Assembly: GCA_900549855.1 (NCBI GenBank)
Contig: URPS01000005.1
Coordinates: 8,481 to 72,480 of the forward strand
Source of the DNA: an uncultured bacterium
GTDB lineage: Bacteria > Cyanobacteriota > Vampirovibrionia > Gastranaerophilales > Gastranaerophilaceae
DNA: 64,000 bases
Direction: 5' to 3'
Positions within the stretch are counted from its first letter, which is position 1, and each line of letters starts with the position of its first letter. Positions 26,101 to 35,386 of this stretch are shown here, in pieces. The translations under genes and the position numbers were made by a program. The notes beneath the pieces are model-generated. The model saw only the letters and a list, made by a program, of their open reading frames with translations, did no database searches and was not told where the DNA came from.

Positions 26101-26311
26101 TATTGCGTTCATTTTAGGCTTATTACCGCTTGTTTTTGCAAAAGGAGCCGGAGCCGGTAGCCGCCACTCTATTGGTGTTTCAGTATTTGGCGGTATGATG
26201 GCGGTTGCGTTTTTAGGTAGTATTCTTGTTCCGGCATTTTATGTTATGACAAATGTTATGAAAGAGAAATCTGCCGAATTTATACATAGTTTAAGGAATA
26301 AAAAGCAATGA
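23192..26311 (+). CDS. RND efflux pump, AcrB/HAE1 type
   Basis: Proton-driven inner-membrane transporter of 1039 aa, the standard length for hydrophobe/amphiphile efflux. It has one N-terminal helix, a large periplasmic domain, a helix bundle with the G-L-V-V-D-D-A-I-V-V-L-E-N motif (the paired Asp residues of the proton relay in helix 4), a second periplasmic domain, and the final helices with M-L-I-G-L-S-T-K-Q-A-I-L, containing the conserved Lys. The stop overlaps the start of the channel gene by four bases. Export of antimicrobials or bile salts is likely from the family but not shown here. Confidence 0.95.
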   Translation: MAGNLFIKRPKFAIVISLAIILAGLISLTTLPLEEYPSITPPQVIVNATYSGASSDVIASTIAAPVELQLNGIEDMLYMSSESKNGSYQLTIYFNVGADPDMALVNVQNQLQLVQPRLPEEVKRYGLTVKKSTGGAGCLYLALTSPNKTYNSLFLANYATLYLKDELARTKGCGQVQIFGAGDYSMRVWLKPDRMASLGVSASDINAAITSQNTQSPAGNIGVEPMENPQVMKFTLRTKGRLKTVEEFENIIVKSNRDGSNVKIKDVARVELGAENYSSTVSVGDNDVAIISISQLPEANTIDLVNQIQKKMKILSKKFPNDMDYSTHYDTTEFVRESIHEVISAIVLAIALVSAVTYMFLGTARAAFIPFCAIPVSLIGVFIFMAMMGFSINLLILFGLVLAVGLVVDDAIVVLENTQRHIQEGKSPKEATEITMQEVFGAVVATSLVLMAVFVPVSFMTGITGQMYRQFAVCIATSIGLSTVVALTLSPALCSLILKSGEEKTDFEFIQKFENWFNGVRDKYLDIVRYFVDSPKKTLRVLLGVVIFILLMFKICPTGFLPDEDRGALFVMVQLQDGATLTRTSNVVHKMAREFADIPGVVSVMQINGMKGENSAFMILKLEPWSKRKNAKLSIKNITSQANAITSKYPEATSFVSQPPAISGMGMYGGFEYQLLDKGDRTADELFDEVQSLLRIARQDSAFSSLYTSYTSSLPQVVVKIEEEKALAQGVSISEIYSTLAAQFGATYVNDFNKFGRVYRVFMQADAPYRETLGDISKIYVKNNYGKMLPISSVITTENIVGPYMLSRFNMYPAITINGSPANGVSSGEAMKVMSEISDKNLPKDMDYAWSGTSLQEQKSAGQIGPILAMALTFVYLFLVALYESWTLPVAVLLISPIALLGALFFQFVSGLSLDIYAQVGLVMLIGLSTKQAILIVEFAKDAVEKEGLHYIDAAMQAAKLRFRAVMMTNIAFILGLLPLVFAKGAGAGSRHSIGVSVFGGMMAVAFLGSILVPAFYVMTNVMKEKSAEFIHSLRNKKQ

Positions 26312-27768
26312 AAAAACTTTTTATAGTATTAATAATTAGTATATTAGCGTTCCAAACCTCTTGTCAGGCAGCTTTTTGGCATAAGGATAACGGTTTGGGA
26401 AATGAAATAAAAAAAGAAGAATACCCTGATAGCAAGGATGTTGAACCTAAAAATATAACGGAAGAACCGACTATGATTCAGGGAGGAGTTGAAAATACTC
26501 CTGATATTACCTTAGAAGAATGTTTACGATATGCACTTGGTAATAATCCGAGAATTCAAGCTGCGATGCAAGATGTGTTTGCTTCTGATGCCAGAATAAG
26601 ACAGGCATGGTCTGCTTATTTCCCACAATTCGGATGGCAAACCGGATATACCAAAATTAAGCAATTACAGTTGTCTGATGCATTGGGTCGTAACTTGGTA
26701 TTTAATTACTGGGTCTTAGGACAAATTAGTGCATCTCAAATGCTTTATGACTTCGGTGTGACACAAAACCAAGTGACAATAAGAAAATTAGATAATCAAG
26801 GGTATAAAATCACATTAACCGGAACTGTTAATGACGTTATTTGCGAAGTTAAAAAAGCTTATTATAATCTTCAATATTCCATGGAAGCCAAAAAAGTCGC
26901 AGAAGATATGGTTGCAAAGTATGCAGCTTTTTATGACCAAGCAAAAGCTTTTTATAAAGTGGGAACTAAACCAAAAGTTGATGTTACGATAGCAGAAGTT
27001 AATTTAAGCAATGCAAAACTTAATTTGATTCAGGCAGAAAATGCTGTTGACATTGCGATGGCAAAATTGAATAATACGATGGGTTTACCATATTCTAATA
27101 AGTATAAGATTAACGAAAGCTTAAGATATGATAGCTGTGATATAACTCTCGATAAAGCGGTCAAAACGGCGCAAGAATCAAGACCGGAATTTCAATTAGC
27201 AGAAGTTAAGGTTGAAGAAGCTCGTCAGAACGTAAAATTAGTGAAAAAATCATATTTTCCACAAATTACGGTCGAAGGTCAATATCAGATTGGTGGTATG
27301 CATCCTACTAGTAATTATGGTTACAATTATGGCGGATATATCAGTTTTCCTACGATTAACGGTATGTTGATAAAAAATGAAATAAGAGAAGCAAAAGCTT
27401 TATATTCAAAAGAACAAGCGAATGCTATTAATACTAAAAATAATATTTATTATGAAATTCAAGAGTCTTATTATTCATTAACGGAAAAGAAAAACAAAAT
27501 CCCTGTAGCATTTCTCGGACTTAAGCAGGCAAAAGAAAATTATGAATTATCATATGGCAGATATCATGTTGGTGTTGGTAATCCAATTGAGCTAAAAGAT
27601 GCACAAGTTCAGTACCAGAATGCGATGTTAGTTTACTACCAGACTTTGTATGATTATAATGCAGCAAAAGCAACATTAGAAAAGTCTATAGGACGTAATA
27701 TTACTAATGGCGAAGTTGAATTAAAACCTGATTGCAAGAAGAAAGCAAAGAAATCTGCCGAATCTTAG
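26308..27768 (+). CDS. TolC-like outer-membrane efflux protein
   Basis: Outer-membrane channel of the tripartite pump. Residues 1-22 form a signal peptide ending S-C-Q-A-A; the Cys there does not sit in a good lipobox, so signal peptidase I cleavage is more likely. The mature part has the duplicated TolC fold: two helical stretches with A-x-x-x-L-x-x-A patterns and L-E-E-C-L-R-Y-A-L-G-N-N-P near residue 70. The Lys-rich tail follows residue 470. 486 aa. Third gene of the pump operon. Confidence 0.9.
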   Translation: MKKLFIVLIISILAFQTSCQAAFWHKDNGLGNEIKKEEYPDSKDVEPKNITEEPTMIQGGVENTPDITLEECLRYALGNNPRIQAAMQDVFASDARIRQAWSAYFPQFGWQTGYTKIKQLQLSDALGRNLVFNYWVLGQISASQMLYDFGVTQNQVTIRKLDNQGYKITLTGTVNDVICEVKKAYYNLQYSMEAKKVAEDMVAKYAAFYDQAKAFYKVGTKPKVDVTIAEVNLSNAKLNLIQAENAVDIAMAKLNNTMGLPYSNKYKINESLRYDSCDITLDKAVKTAQESRPEFQLAEVKVEEARQNVKLVKKSYFPQITVEGQYQIGGMHPTSNYGYNYGGYISFPTINGMLIKNEIREAKALYSKEQANAINTKNNIYYEIQESYYSLTEKKNKIPVAFLGLKQAKENYELSYGRYHVGVGNPIELKDAQVQYQNAMLVYYQTLYDYNAAKATLEKSIGRNITNGEVELKPDCKKKAKKSAES

Positions 27769-27790
27769 TTTTTTTCAATTTTTAAGTGCA

Positions 27791-29032
27791 TTATACCAAC
27801 CCAGGGTCAGCATCGGAACCTGTTACTTTCTTTCTTAGTATAAATGTTAATTTTGGTAATGCTACTGCTAATAAAAAGCTACTGATTCCTACATTAGCCA
27901 ATATGTTTGCCGATTTTACGTACAAAGCTTTTTTAGCGTATTTATTAACATTACCGGATTTTTTTGCTTCCGCAGAAAAATTCTTAAGTTCTTTAATGAA
28001 GCTTGCAATCTTTTGTTCATCCACAAACTCTCTAGGATCACGAGAACCATTTTTTAGGAATTTAACGTCACAATATTTTGAACAAAGCTTTGATACTTTA
28101 GAATTAGGATTTTTATCAAGATAATCTATAAAATCTTTTTCAGGTAATTTGATTTTACCTTCTTTTATATCATTAACAAAATTTTTGTCATTAAGTAAAT
28201 TAGGGTCAAGATTTACATTCGTGTTAAATACTTTACCTGACAAATTATCCAAACCTTTTGCTATCCACAGTGGAGCAACAAAATTAAGAAACATCATCAT
28301 GGACATCTTAAATCCGTTTTCCAATTTTTCGTATTTGTTTCTTGCTGTTCCAACACGACCGACGGTAAGTCCTCCATCAGTTATAGCCATTTTGTTAACA
28401 GTTGACATGTTAGCTAATGAGGAAATTACACCTTTAAATACGGGCTTATTAACAGTCCCTTGTTCAGGATACATTTCATAACGTTTTTCGGCATCCCAAG
28501 TTTTTTGCATAATAGGATTAAGAGCTTCTTGTTTCTTTTTTAGTTTATCAGTTAATGCGAAATTAAATTTTGGTAAAAAATATCCCATTATAGCAATTGG
28601 TATTGCAGTAGATAACACAAATTTACCGGCTTGAAGTTTTTCGTACGTTTTAGGATTCTTTAATACCTTTTCCATACCTTTTACTTCATCCGGTGCTATA
28701 TTTTTAAATTTATCAATATTATATTTTAAACCTTGTTTAGAAGCTTCTTTCATAAGTGCTGTATTTACTTTAGGATCGTACCCCATTTTTCTTATACCCC
28801 AATCACAAATAGAATTCATTACAGGAATTCCACCGAGCCAAACTATAGACGTCCCATATTCATCAATAAGTCGTTCTCTAGTTGCATTGTTTGCCATCTG
28901 CTTTGACTCTTTTAAATTCTGATTATAAGTCATCGCAACTTTAGAAGGAACCTCTATACCGCAATCACGAACTATAAGAGGGTAAACACTCGAATTATTG
29001 CCTACTGCTGATATTATATTAACTAATGACAT
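27791..29032 (-). CDS. Lineage-type membrane protein with F-K-G motif
   Basis: No named family recognised. The 413 aa protein is a visible paralogue of the one at 52238-53710: both have R-E-R-(L/F)-I-(D/E)-E, then S-(I/V)-V-W-L-x-G-(I/V), a hydrophobic segment ending (F/V)-(L/V)-P-K-(F/V), the motif P-x-F-K-G near the middle, an A-x-x-x-G-G-x-x-x-G-R segment, and a C-terminal helix followed by P-K-(L/I)-x-x-x-x-(R)-K-x-T-G-x-D-A-x-P-G. At least three hydrophobic segments are seen (about residues 130-155, 235-260 and 380-400). Expected envelope location; function unknown. Confidence 0.7.
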   Translation of the reverse strand: MSLVNIISAVGNNSSVYPLIVRDCGIEVPSKVAMTYNQNLKESKQMANNATRERLIDEYGTSIVWLGGIPVMNSICDWGIRKMGYDPKVNTALMKEASKQGLKYNIDKFKNIAPDEVKGMEKVLKNPKTYEKLQAGKFVLSTAIPIAIMGYFLPKFNFALTDKLKKKQEALNPIMQKTWDAEKRYEMYPEQGTVNKPVFKGVISSLANMSTVNKMAITDGGLTVGRVGTARNKYEKLENGFKMSMMMFLNFVAPLWIAKGLDNLSGKVFNTNVNLDPNLLNDKNFVNDIKEGKIKLPEKDFIDYLDKNPNSKVSKLCSKYCDVKFLKNGSRDPREFVDEQKIASFIKELKNFSAEAKKSGNVNKYAKKALYVKSANILANVGISSFLLAVALPKLTFILRKKVTGSDADPGLV

Positions 29033-29268
29033 TTTAAAATTTTCTCCTTTATTATCGTACTCTTATTCTCTCTATTAATATCCCGAAAGGGGGGTAAATA
29101 AAGAATCTAATTAGAAGTACTAAATAAATTCAAAGGAGTGCTAACGAACTCACAAAACCCCTTGCCCTTTCGGGTTTGTATGAGTATGATGATGAAGTTT
29201 CTTGCTAATTAATGTCATATCAAAATTTCCCTTTAATATTTACATGCTAACATAAATGAATAAATTGT
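29033..29268 (-). other. Gene-free leader region upstream of the F-K-G protein
   Basis: No coding region seen. GGAGAAAATTT precedes the 27791-29032 gene start. Further out there are two CCCGAAAGGG-type hairpins with GAAA loops, one on each strand (about 29082-29092 and 29176-29186), and a short run CAAGGGGTTTTGTG. A structured leader is possible, but I do not recognise a known riboswitch. Confidence 0.3.
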
Positions 29269-29304
29269 AAATGCCTGCAATTTATATACAAATTGCAGGC
29301 ATTT
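29269..29304 (-). terminator. Terminator of the GH13 gene
   Basis: A 15-base perfect inverted repeat (29269-29283 and 29290-29304) with six bases in the loop lies 18 bases after the stop of the minus-strand GH13 gene. The tail is T/A rich but has no pure T run. Confidence 0.7.
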
Positions 29305-29322
29305 TACTTAAATTTTATTCTT

Positions 29323-31602
29323 TTAGTCAGCTTTTCTCAATATAATAAAGCTATTTGGTGCAAGTGATAATCTTTGGTTGAAGTTGTTTATATCTTGTCT
29401 ACCTGCATTTGAATATCCTGAACCACCATATTTTGCATTATCACTGTTAAAAATTTCTGCCCATTGACTATTTTGCGGGAATCCAAAGTATTCATAATTT
29501 TTATCATGAAATCCTTGACCAAAATTCTTAATAATCAAAATTTCGTCATTGTCTTTCTTTAATTGATGAATATGAACATTGTGATTATTATCTTTGTATG
29601 TGCTCACGATATCACCGGTTCTTAGAGCTGGAATTTCCTTTAACAATGTTTTTAAATCGGAGGTGAAATTTTCCATTTGTCTGGTAATATTTTTAAACAT
29701 ACCGTTTGGAACAACTCTTCCTAATACAGAATCCGGTCTGGCAACAGATTCTAAAGTGTCATATCCTTTTTGAGCGATAATACTGTTTTTTAAATTATCA
29801 GACTTTGCTCTTTCTGTTTTTTCTCCGGAAAATTCTCTGAAAAATTTAAAATAAGATAAGTCAGCTGATTCATCTCCTTGAAAATACATTTTTGGTCCTG
29901 GTATTGTCATAACAGTACCCAGTGCTAACTTTTGTTTAGCTATTGCTGTTTTAAAAGCATCCACTAGTTCAGGTTTTGAAATAAATGTATTTAATCCGAT
30001 TTCTTGTTCTTTTGCGGTTAATTCAGCATCTGACATATTTTTAAATTCTTCAGAAACGACAAGTTCAGCTAATTTTTGACCGGCATGTGCAGCTCTTTGA
30101 CCTTTTTCTGCATCAGAATTACCATTTGCTTTCATAAACAAATTTAGATGTCTGACTAAAACTTTAGGGATAAGTCTTGTACCGTCTTCATTACCAATTT
30201 CATCATGGCTCATTACATATTTAACTCTATGTAGAGAATCTCTTATACGACCATCCAAATTATCCAATAAGTTTGCACCGGATGCTAAAACGGCATCTTT
30301 AACAGCATGCATAAATCTGAAATCCCATTCACTATCAAAACCAATGTTCCCTGGAGTTGAATGCCAACCTCTTTCTGAAATAAATTTTACTTGTGTATCA
30401 ATAAAATCTAATTCATCTTTATGGTTAATACTTCCATTCTCATATCTAGTAACAGATTCTTTATTCTCACGTCCATCTTCTGCTATAGTAAACACTTGTG
30501 GGTTATGTTTATTAACTTCTGTTACGATTTGTTTCAACAAATAATCTGAACCGCAGAGTTTTGTCATATCTAATCTTAACCCATCGACTTTAAATTCATT
30601 TGCCCACCATAAAGCGGCATTTGCCATCCAATCTCTTACGTATCTGTTATTTGCGCCTTCATAGTTAAATTCGCCGCCAAACTGTCCAGAACCTCTTTCA
30701 TAAGGTCCGGTTTGAGCTAAATAATCACCATCCGGTCCCATGTGGTTTGGAACCATATCCATTATTACGTTTAAACCTTTGCCGTGTGCATAATCAATAA
30801 ATTCTTTTAATTGCTTTGCACCGCCAAGTTTTTCATTTACAGCAAATTTGTCAACACCATCATATCCCCATTGCTTAGAAAATGTGTTTTCTACAGGTAA
30901 CAGTTCAATTGCAGTTGCAACTCCTCTTTGTGCAATAACGTCAACTCTTTTCTTTGCCGCTTCAAATGTACCCTCTTGAGTTACTGTTGGAATATTAACC
31001 TCATCAATAATCAATCTGTCCAAGCCTCTTAGCGGTTCATTAGGTTTTCTAACGATTCTTCTAGGGTCTTTCCCTTCCAACCAATCTGTATTTTTCCACT
31101 TATAATTATTGGTATCATAAATAGAACTCCAACCATTGATATCTTCCTGCTTTTTAGCATAAGGATCTTTTACTAAGTTAACATTATTGTTTTTATCTAC
31201 AACAACGTAACGGTATTTGTCATCCGGTTCTGCCTTGATACCATTCGCTACATAAACTCCATTACCTTCGTGTTGCATAGGATAAACTTTAGATTTGTCA
31301 TCTTTTGACTCAATATTATTTATAGTTAAGGCAGCGCCTGCGGTAGCTATAACTTGAACAACTCTTTCTTTGATACCGCCCATGCCTTCAGATATGTTTT
31401 TAGCCACTTCTACAAAAACTGCTTTTGCATCCGGAAATGAAAACAGCTTAAAATTAGTCATGCCTTTATCTTTTACATAGTTCGCACCCCAACTAATGTG
31501 TTCTGACCAATCCCTTTTGAATGTCGGATTGTTTTGGTAATTTGTCCTGTTGTTGTTTTGTCTATTTGTTCTTAATTCCTGTCCTATTGACTGAACTCTC
31601 AT
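29323..31602 (-). CDS. GH13 alpha-glucan enzyme with lineage-type N-terminus
   Basis: Predicted alpha-amylase-superfamily enzyme (about 759 aa) acting on glycogen-like glucans. The N-terminal 150 residues look like a CBM48-type beta domain. The catalytic barrel has all three acidic residues: the nucleophile in D-G-L-R-L-D-M-T, the acid/base in F-T-I-A-E-D-G, and the transition-state Asp in S-H-D-E-I-G-N-E-D-G-T-R. Overall it is closest to branching enzyme or maltooligosyltrehalose trehalohydrolase, and I cannot separate them. The first 40 residues (M-R-V-Q-S-I, Asn-rich, N-P-T-F-K) belong to the style shared by other proteins in this window. GGAGAAGG precedes ATG 31602; eight earlier codons are unlikely. 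Confidence 0.85.
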   Translation of the reverse strand: MRVQSIGQELRTNRQNNNRTNYQNNPTFKRDWSEHISWGANYVKDKGMTNFKLFSFPDAKAVFVEVAKNISEGMGGIKERVVQVIATAGAALTINNIESKDDKSKVYPMQHEGNGVYVANGIKAEPDDKYRYVVVDKNNNVNLVKDPYAKKQEDINGWSSIYDTNNYKWKNTDWLEGKDPRRIVRKPNEPLRGLDRLIIDEVNIPTVTQEGTFEAAKKRVDVIAQRGVATAIELLPVENTFSKQWGYDGVDKFAVNEKLGGAKQLKEFIDYAHGKGLNVIMDMVPNHMGPDGDYLAQTGPYERGSGQFGGEFNYEGANNRYVRDWMANAALWWANEFKVDGLRLDMTKLCGSDYLLKQIVTEVNKHNPQVFTIAEDGRENKESVTRYENGSINHKDELDFIDTQVKFISERGWHSTPGNIGFDSEWDFRFMHAVKDAVLASGANLLDNLDGRIRDSLHRVKYVMSHDEIGNEDGTRLIPKVLVRHLNLFMKANGNSDAEKGQRAAHAGQKLAELVVSEEFKNMSDAELTAKEQEIGLNTFISKPELVDAFKTAIAKQKLALGTVMTIPGPKMYFQGDESADLSYFKFFREFSGEKTERAKSDNLKNSIIAQKGYDTLESVARPDSVLGRVVPNGMFKNITRQMENFTSDLKTLLKEIPALRTGDIVSTYKDNNHNVHIHQLKKDNDEILIIKNFGQGFHDKNYEYFGFPQNSQWAEIFNSDNAKYGGSGYSNAGRQDINNFNQRLSLAPNSFIILRKAD

Positions 31603-31665
31603 AATACCTTCTCCTGTTTTACACACACTCTTTATATAATTTAAAACCCGTAAAAATATTTTTTG

Positions 31666-32562
31666 CTATTCTCCTTCCGATTTATATCCGAAATTTTTAA
31701 GAATATTATCTTTTTTACGCCAATCTTTTTCTACTTTAACTTCCAAGCCCAGAAAAACTTTCTTTTCTACAATATGTTCTAATTCCAACCTTGCTTCTGT
31801 TCCTATTTTTTTTAATAAAGCCCCGCCTTTGCCAATTAGAATTCCTTTTTGGCTCTTATGTTCGCAATAAATTGTTGCATAAATTCTATCAATGTCATCA
31901 CTTTCTTGGTATTTATCAACCTTTATTGCAACAGAGTGCGGAATTTCATCCTGTGTATTTAAAAGAACTTTCTCTCTAATAACTTCTTCTGTAACAGAAC
32001 GCATGCTCTCTTCTGTCACAACATCTTCCGGATACAATAAATCACCTTCCGGAAGTTTTTTTAAGATATTAGTTAATAATGTATCTTTGTTACGACCGGT
32101 TTTTGCAGAAATTCTTATTATCGGAATATTTTCTTCAAAAAGCATTTTATACGACATAAGATTTTCTTCAATTTTTTGTTGATTTTTAATTTTATCAACC
32201 TTATTCATGACAAGAATTACAGGGATTTTGCATTCTTTAAGAATGTTTTCTACAATCCACTTGTCACCTTTTCCTGCAGGCTCACTTCCATCAACAAGAA
32301 ATAATACCAAATCCGCATCCGGTACTGCAACTTTCGCTTCGTCCAAAAGAAACTCGCCAAGCTTATTCAATGGACGATGAACCCCGGGAGTATCAATAAA
32401 AATTATCTGACCGTTTTCGTCAGTCAAAATCCCTTTGATTCTTTTTCTTGTAGTTTGCGCCTTATCAGTTGTTATAACAATCTTTTGTCCCAAAATCTGA
32501 TTCAAAAGAGTTGATTTTCCAACATTAGGGCGACCTAAAATTGTTACAAATCCACACTTCAT
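31666..32562 (-). CDS. era: GTPase Era
   Basis: Essential GTPase that binds the 3' end of 16S rRNA in 30S maturation. G-domain motifs are intact: G-R-P-N-V-G-K-S-T (P-loop), D-T-P-G (G3) and N-K-V-D (G4), followed by a KH domain with I-L-I-G-K-G-G-A-x-L-K. About 298 aa, normal length. I start at ATG 32562, where family alignment begins (M-K-C-G-F-V-T-I-L-G-R-P); an in-frame ATG 12 codons earlier has no better ribosome site. It is followed after 63 bases by the GH13 gene on the same strand. Confidence 0.95.
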   Translation of the reverse strand: MKCGFVTILGRPNVGKSTLLNQILGQKIVITTDKAQTTRKRIKGILTDENGQIIFIDTPGVHRPLNKLGEFLLDEAKVAVPDADLVLFLVDGSEPAGKGDKWIVENILKECKIPVILVMNKVDKIKNQQKIEENLMSYKMLFEENIPIIRISAKTGRNKDTLLTNILKKLPEGDLLYPEDVVTEESMRSVTEEVIREKVLLNTQDEIPHSVAIKVDKYQESDDIDRIYATIYCEHKSQKGILIGKGGALLKKIGTEARLELEHIVEKKVFLGLEVKVEKDWRKKDNILKNFGYKSEGE

Positions 32563-32698
32563 ATGTCTATTGTATATCAAACAAGCTGAAACAAACATGA
32601 ATAAAGCTAATTTATTTGTAACATTTTGTTAAAATTTGGCAATTATTTAAAAAGAAATATCTTTATATAAGTAAGGGATATTAATCAGGGACAAATCA

Positions 32699-34825
32699 AT
32701 GACGTTTACTCCAAATTTTAACTTTGATTTTAATAACAATTGGCAATTCCAAAACCAAAATTGGAACAGTTTTCAACCAATGTTTAATAATAATTTTGGT
32801 AATTTAGGCGGTTTTAACGGTTTTAATTTTAATAATATATGGAGTGGTAACACTTCCACAACGTCATCTTCTTCTAAAACATCAAGCGGCGACAGTGATT
32901 ATGATGCTTGGTACGAAAAGAAAATGAAGGGTGCTTGTTCATCAGCATCTGGTGAAGATAGTGCAAAAACCGCAACATTTTTGGAAGAAAAATCTAATGA
33001 AATCGTAAAAACTCAAGCTCTATTAGATGATACAAACAAAAAAATCGATGCTTTAAGGAAAGCAAAAGATAATAGCTCTAAAGTTGTAGATGCATCTTTG
33101 ATGCAAGAAACAGAACTTAATGAAGACGGAACAATCAAATCAACTGAGAAAAAAGAAAAAGGGTTCTTTAAAAAAGCAGCAAATTGGGTTAGCAGTGCCG
33201 GCTCTGCGCTATTAAACATGGGTAAAAGTTTAATAGGTTTTGATAAAGATGGCAAATGGCATCCTGAAAAAGCCTTGAAGAACGCAGCTGTTACAGCATT
33301 AGCTGTTGGTGCAACATTCATTCCCGTTGTAGGTCCGGCAATAGGTTATGGACTTTTAGCATACGGAGTTGGCAGTGGTGTTGTCGGTGTTGCTAAAGGT
33401 GTTCAAAAACTTAATGACGCAAAAACTGAACAAGAAGAAGAACAAGCAAGACAAGATATTTGTGCCGGCGCAGCGATTGGTATAACTTCAGCTATCGGCT
33501 TAAGAGGCCTTGGAAAAACTGCAAGTACTGCAAGCGCAACAACTACTAGACAAAGTATTCTTTCTAAGCTTGGTCAAGAAGTTAAAAATGTTACTATAAA
33601 TCCTCTAAAAGCAACAACACAAGCTGTAAAAACAGATTATGCTGCCGTAAAAAGTGCAGGCTTCTTTAAAACTTTCGGTAACAAAGCTACATCAGCATTC
33701 ACTGCTACAAACTACGAAACAAAATACAATGACAAATACAATAATATGGAAACTGGTTTAAATAATAAGTTGGCTGATATTAATTCTAAAATCGCAACTG
33801 AAACGAACCCTGCAAAGAAAGTTCTTTTAGAAGAACAAAAATCAATGTTAGAAGGTAACTTGAACGAGTTACACAACTTACAAAATATCAAAACTAAAGT
33901 TGAATTTGATAACTTAAAAACAACAAATTCTGCAACAAAAAATCAAGAAACATTGACAAATTATACACAACAAAATCATGGATACGAAATCAATGGTCAA
34001 GCTGTTTCTAAAAAAAGATTCGAAGCATTTGAATCAGAAATGAAAGCAATTCAAAAAAGCTATAAAAAAGATTTAAAACAACTTTTAGATACAAAAGAAT
34101 GTATTATGAGAAAAATGGCAAGCAAGCCGGATGGTCACACAACTGAACTTAATGAATATACTCAATCAACAATCAGAGCAAAATATAAAACATCTAAGGA
34201 TTTAAAAACCGGTATTGAAAATATTAATACACAATTAACCGATGTTGGTACTAGAATTGCAGATGTAGAAACAAAATTACAAAGTGCAACAAGTGCTAGA
34301 AAAATTCGTAATTTGCAAAATGCTCTTAATGGTTTGAAGAATAAGAAAGCTACATTGGAAAATGAATTGGCGGTATGTAATTCTATTAAATTCAAAAGTA
34401 AACTAAAACCTTCTACATGGGGCAAAAATGAATACGTCTTGAATATTGGCGGAAGTAATGCATCTTATGGACTTCTGTTTGGCGGCGTAAAGAAAGCAAT
34501 CGTTAATCCTGCGGCAACTCCTCTTTTGTCAATGGCTCAATGGGATAGAGAATTTTCAGTACCATTCTTTTCAACAGATTTAGTGGAAATGACTCCTGAA
34601 CAGTTGGAAGAAGCTATAAATGGTTTAGAAACTCAAAAAGCTCAATTAGAACAAGGGCTAGAAACTATTAATAAAACAAATACTGCGCAAGAGTGGAGTT
34701 CTTTGAAAGCAAGTGCAGCGGCTGCAACACAACAACAAGCTGCGCAAGAAACAGAAACAACACAACAAACAGAAAACGCTCAAGAAGAGTCTGCAGACGC
34801 TAAGAAAGACGAACAAGAAGATTAG
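32699..34825 (+). CDS. Large coiled-coil protein with paired hydrophobic segments
   Basis: No named family recognised. The 708 aa protein lacks a signal peptide. Residues 1-50 are Asn/Phe/Gly rich, then a Ser/Thr linker. A hydrophobic pair lies at about residues 195-240 (A-A-V-T-A-L-A-V-G-A-T-F-I-P-V-V-G-P and the following Gly-rich helix), with another short one near 265. Long coiled-coil stretches occupy about 345-590, and the tail is Gln/Glu rich. This order (disordered start, hydrophobic hairpin, coiled coils) resembles type III translocators such as YopB or SipB, but I see no clear sequence match. It is followed by the small coiled-coil gene at 34942. AGGGA lies seven bases before the ATG. 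Confidence 0.6.
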   Translation: MTFTPNFNFDFNNNWQFQNQNWNSFQPMFNNNFGNLGGFNGFNFNNIWSGNTSTTSSSSKTSSGDSDYDAWYEKKMKGACSSASGEDSAKTATFLEEKSNEIVKTQALLDDTNKKIDALRKAKDNSSKVVDASLMQETELNEDGTIKSTEKKEKGFFKKAANWVSSAGSALLNMGKSLIGFDKDGKWHPEKALKNAAVTALAVGATFIPVVGPAIGYGLLAYGVGSGVVGVAKGVQKLNDAKTEQEEEQARQDICAGAAIGITSAIGLRGLGKTASTASATTTRQSILSKLGQEVKNVTINPLKATTQAVKTDYAAVKSAGFFKTFGNKATSAFTATNYETKYNDKYNNMETGLNNKLADINSKIATETNPAKKVLLEEQKSMLEGNLNELHNLQNIKTKVEFDNLKTTNSATKNQETLTNYTQQNHGYEINGQAVSKKRFEAFESEMKAIQKSYKKDLKQLLDTKECIMRKMASKPDGHTTELNEYTQSTIRAKYKTSKDLKTGIENINTQLTDVGTRIADVETKLQSATSARKIRNLQNALNGLKNKKATLENELAVCNSIKFKSKLKPSTWGKNEYVLNIGGSNASYGLLFGGVKKAIVNPAATPLLSMAQWDREFSVPFFSTDLVEMTPEQLEEAINGLETQKAQLEQGLETINKTNTAQEWSSLKASAAAATQQQAAQETETTQQTENAQEESADAKKDEQED

Positions 34826-34941
34826 TTTTTATAATAGAAACTGTAAATGTTAACTTTTGTAACAAATATTTTAACCGTTGAAATCACATCTTTTGTAAAT
34901 ACTTTATATATATGTAAGACTTAAAAAGATGGTGAACAAAG

Positions 34942-35373
34942 ATGGCAATCGCTAATTTACATGAAACATTATTAAGCTATAAGTTAAGACGTAACCAACT
35001 TAACCTTGAGATTACCCAACTTCAATCACAAAAATCATTGGGTACATACTCTCAAGCAGATGTTCAATCTTTAAAGTCTGCTGAAACAAGAGCTTTAAGA
35101 AATAAATATAAAGACCAGTTTAATGCTGATGCAGCTTTACAGGAAAAATATACTGATTATACAGAAATGCCTGATTTTGAAGCTGAGCTTGATAAATTAA
35201 CAGCAAAATATCAAGATGAATTTGACCAATTAACAGCTTGGGAAACAAACATCGATACTCAAATTACAACTAATAGTGCTGAATTAGAAGAAGTTAATGC
35301 ATATATGGAATCAATCAAATCAATGCTTTCAAGCAATATTCAAGAAGACTTCAACTACAGCTTGAACGGTTAA
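34942..35373 (+). CDS. Small coiled-coil protein related to the flagellin-like protein
   Basis: 143 aa, nearly all helix. The N-terminus (L-R-R-N-Q-L-N-L-E-I-T-Q-L-Q) and the C-terminus (I-K-S-M-L-S-S-N-I-Q-E-D-F-N-Y-S-L-N-G) are like those of the 410 aa protein at 10416-11648, without its variable core. No signal peptide or membrane helix. Its upstream TACTTTATATATATGTAA block recurs before the gene at 54058. It may be a minor subunit, needle-type protein or chaperone of the same export system; this is inference. Confidence 0.65.
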   Translation: MAIANLHETLLSYKLRRNQLNLEITQLQSQKSLGTYSQADVQSLKSAETRALRNKYKDQFNADAALQEKYTDYTEMPDFEAELDKLTAKYQDEFDQLTAWETNIDTQITTNSAELEEVNAYMESIKSMLSSNIQEDFNYSLNG

Positions 35374-35386
35374 TATTAATTGTTAA

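Noticed and set aside
29033..29268. Riboswitch before the 27791-29032 gene
   Set aside because: Short hairpins with GAAA loops are present, but they lie on opposite strands and match no riboswitch class I know.
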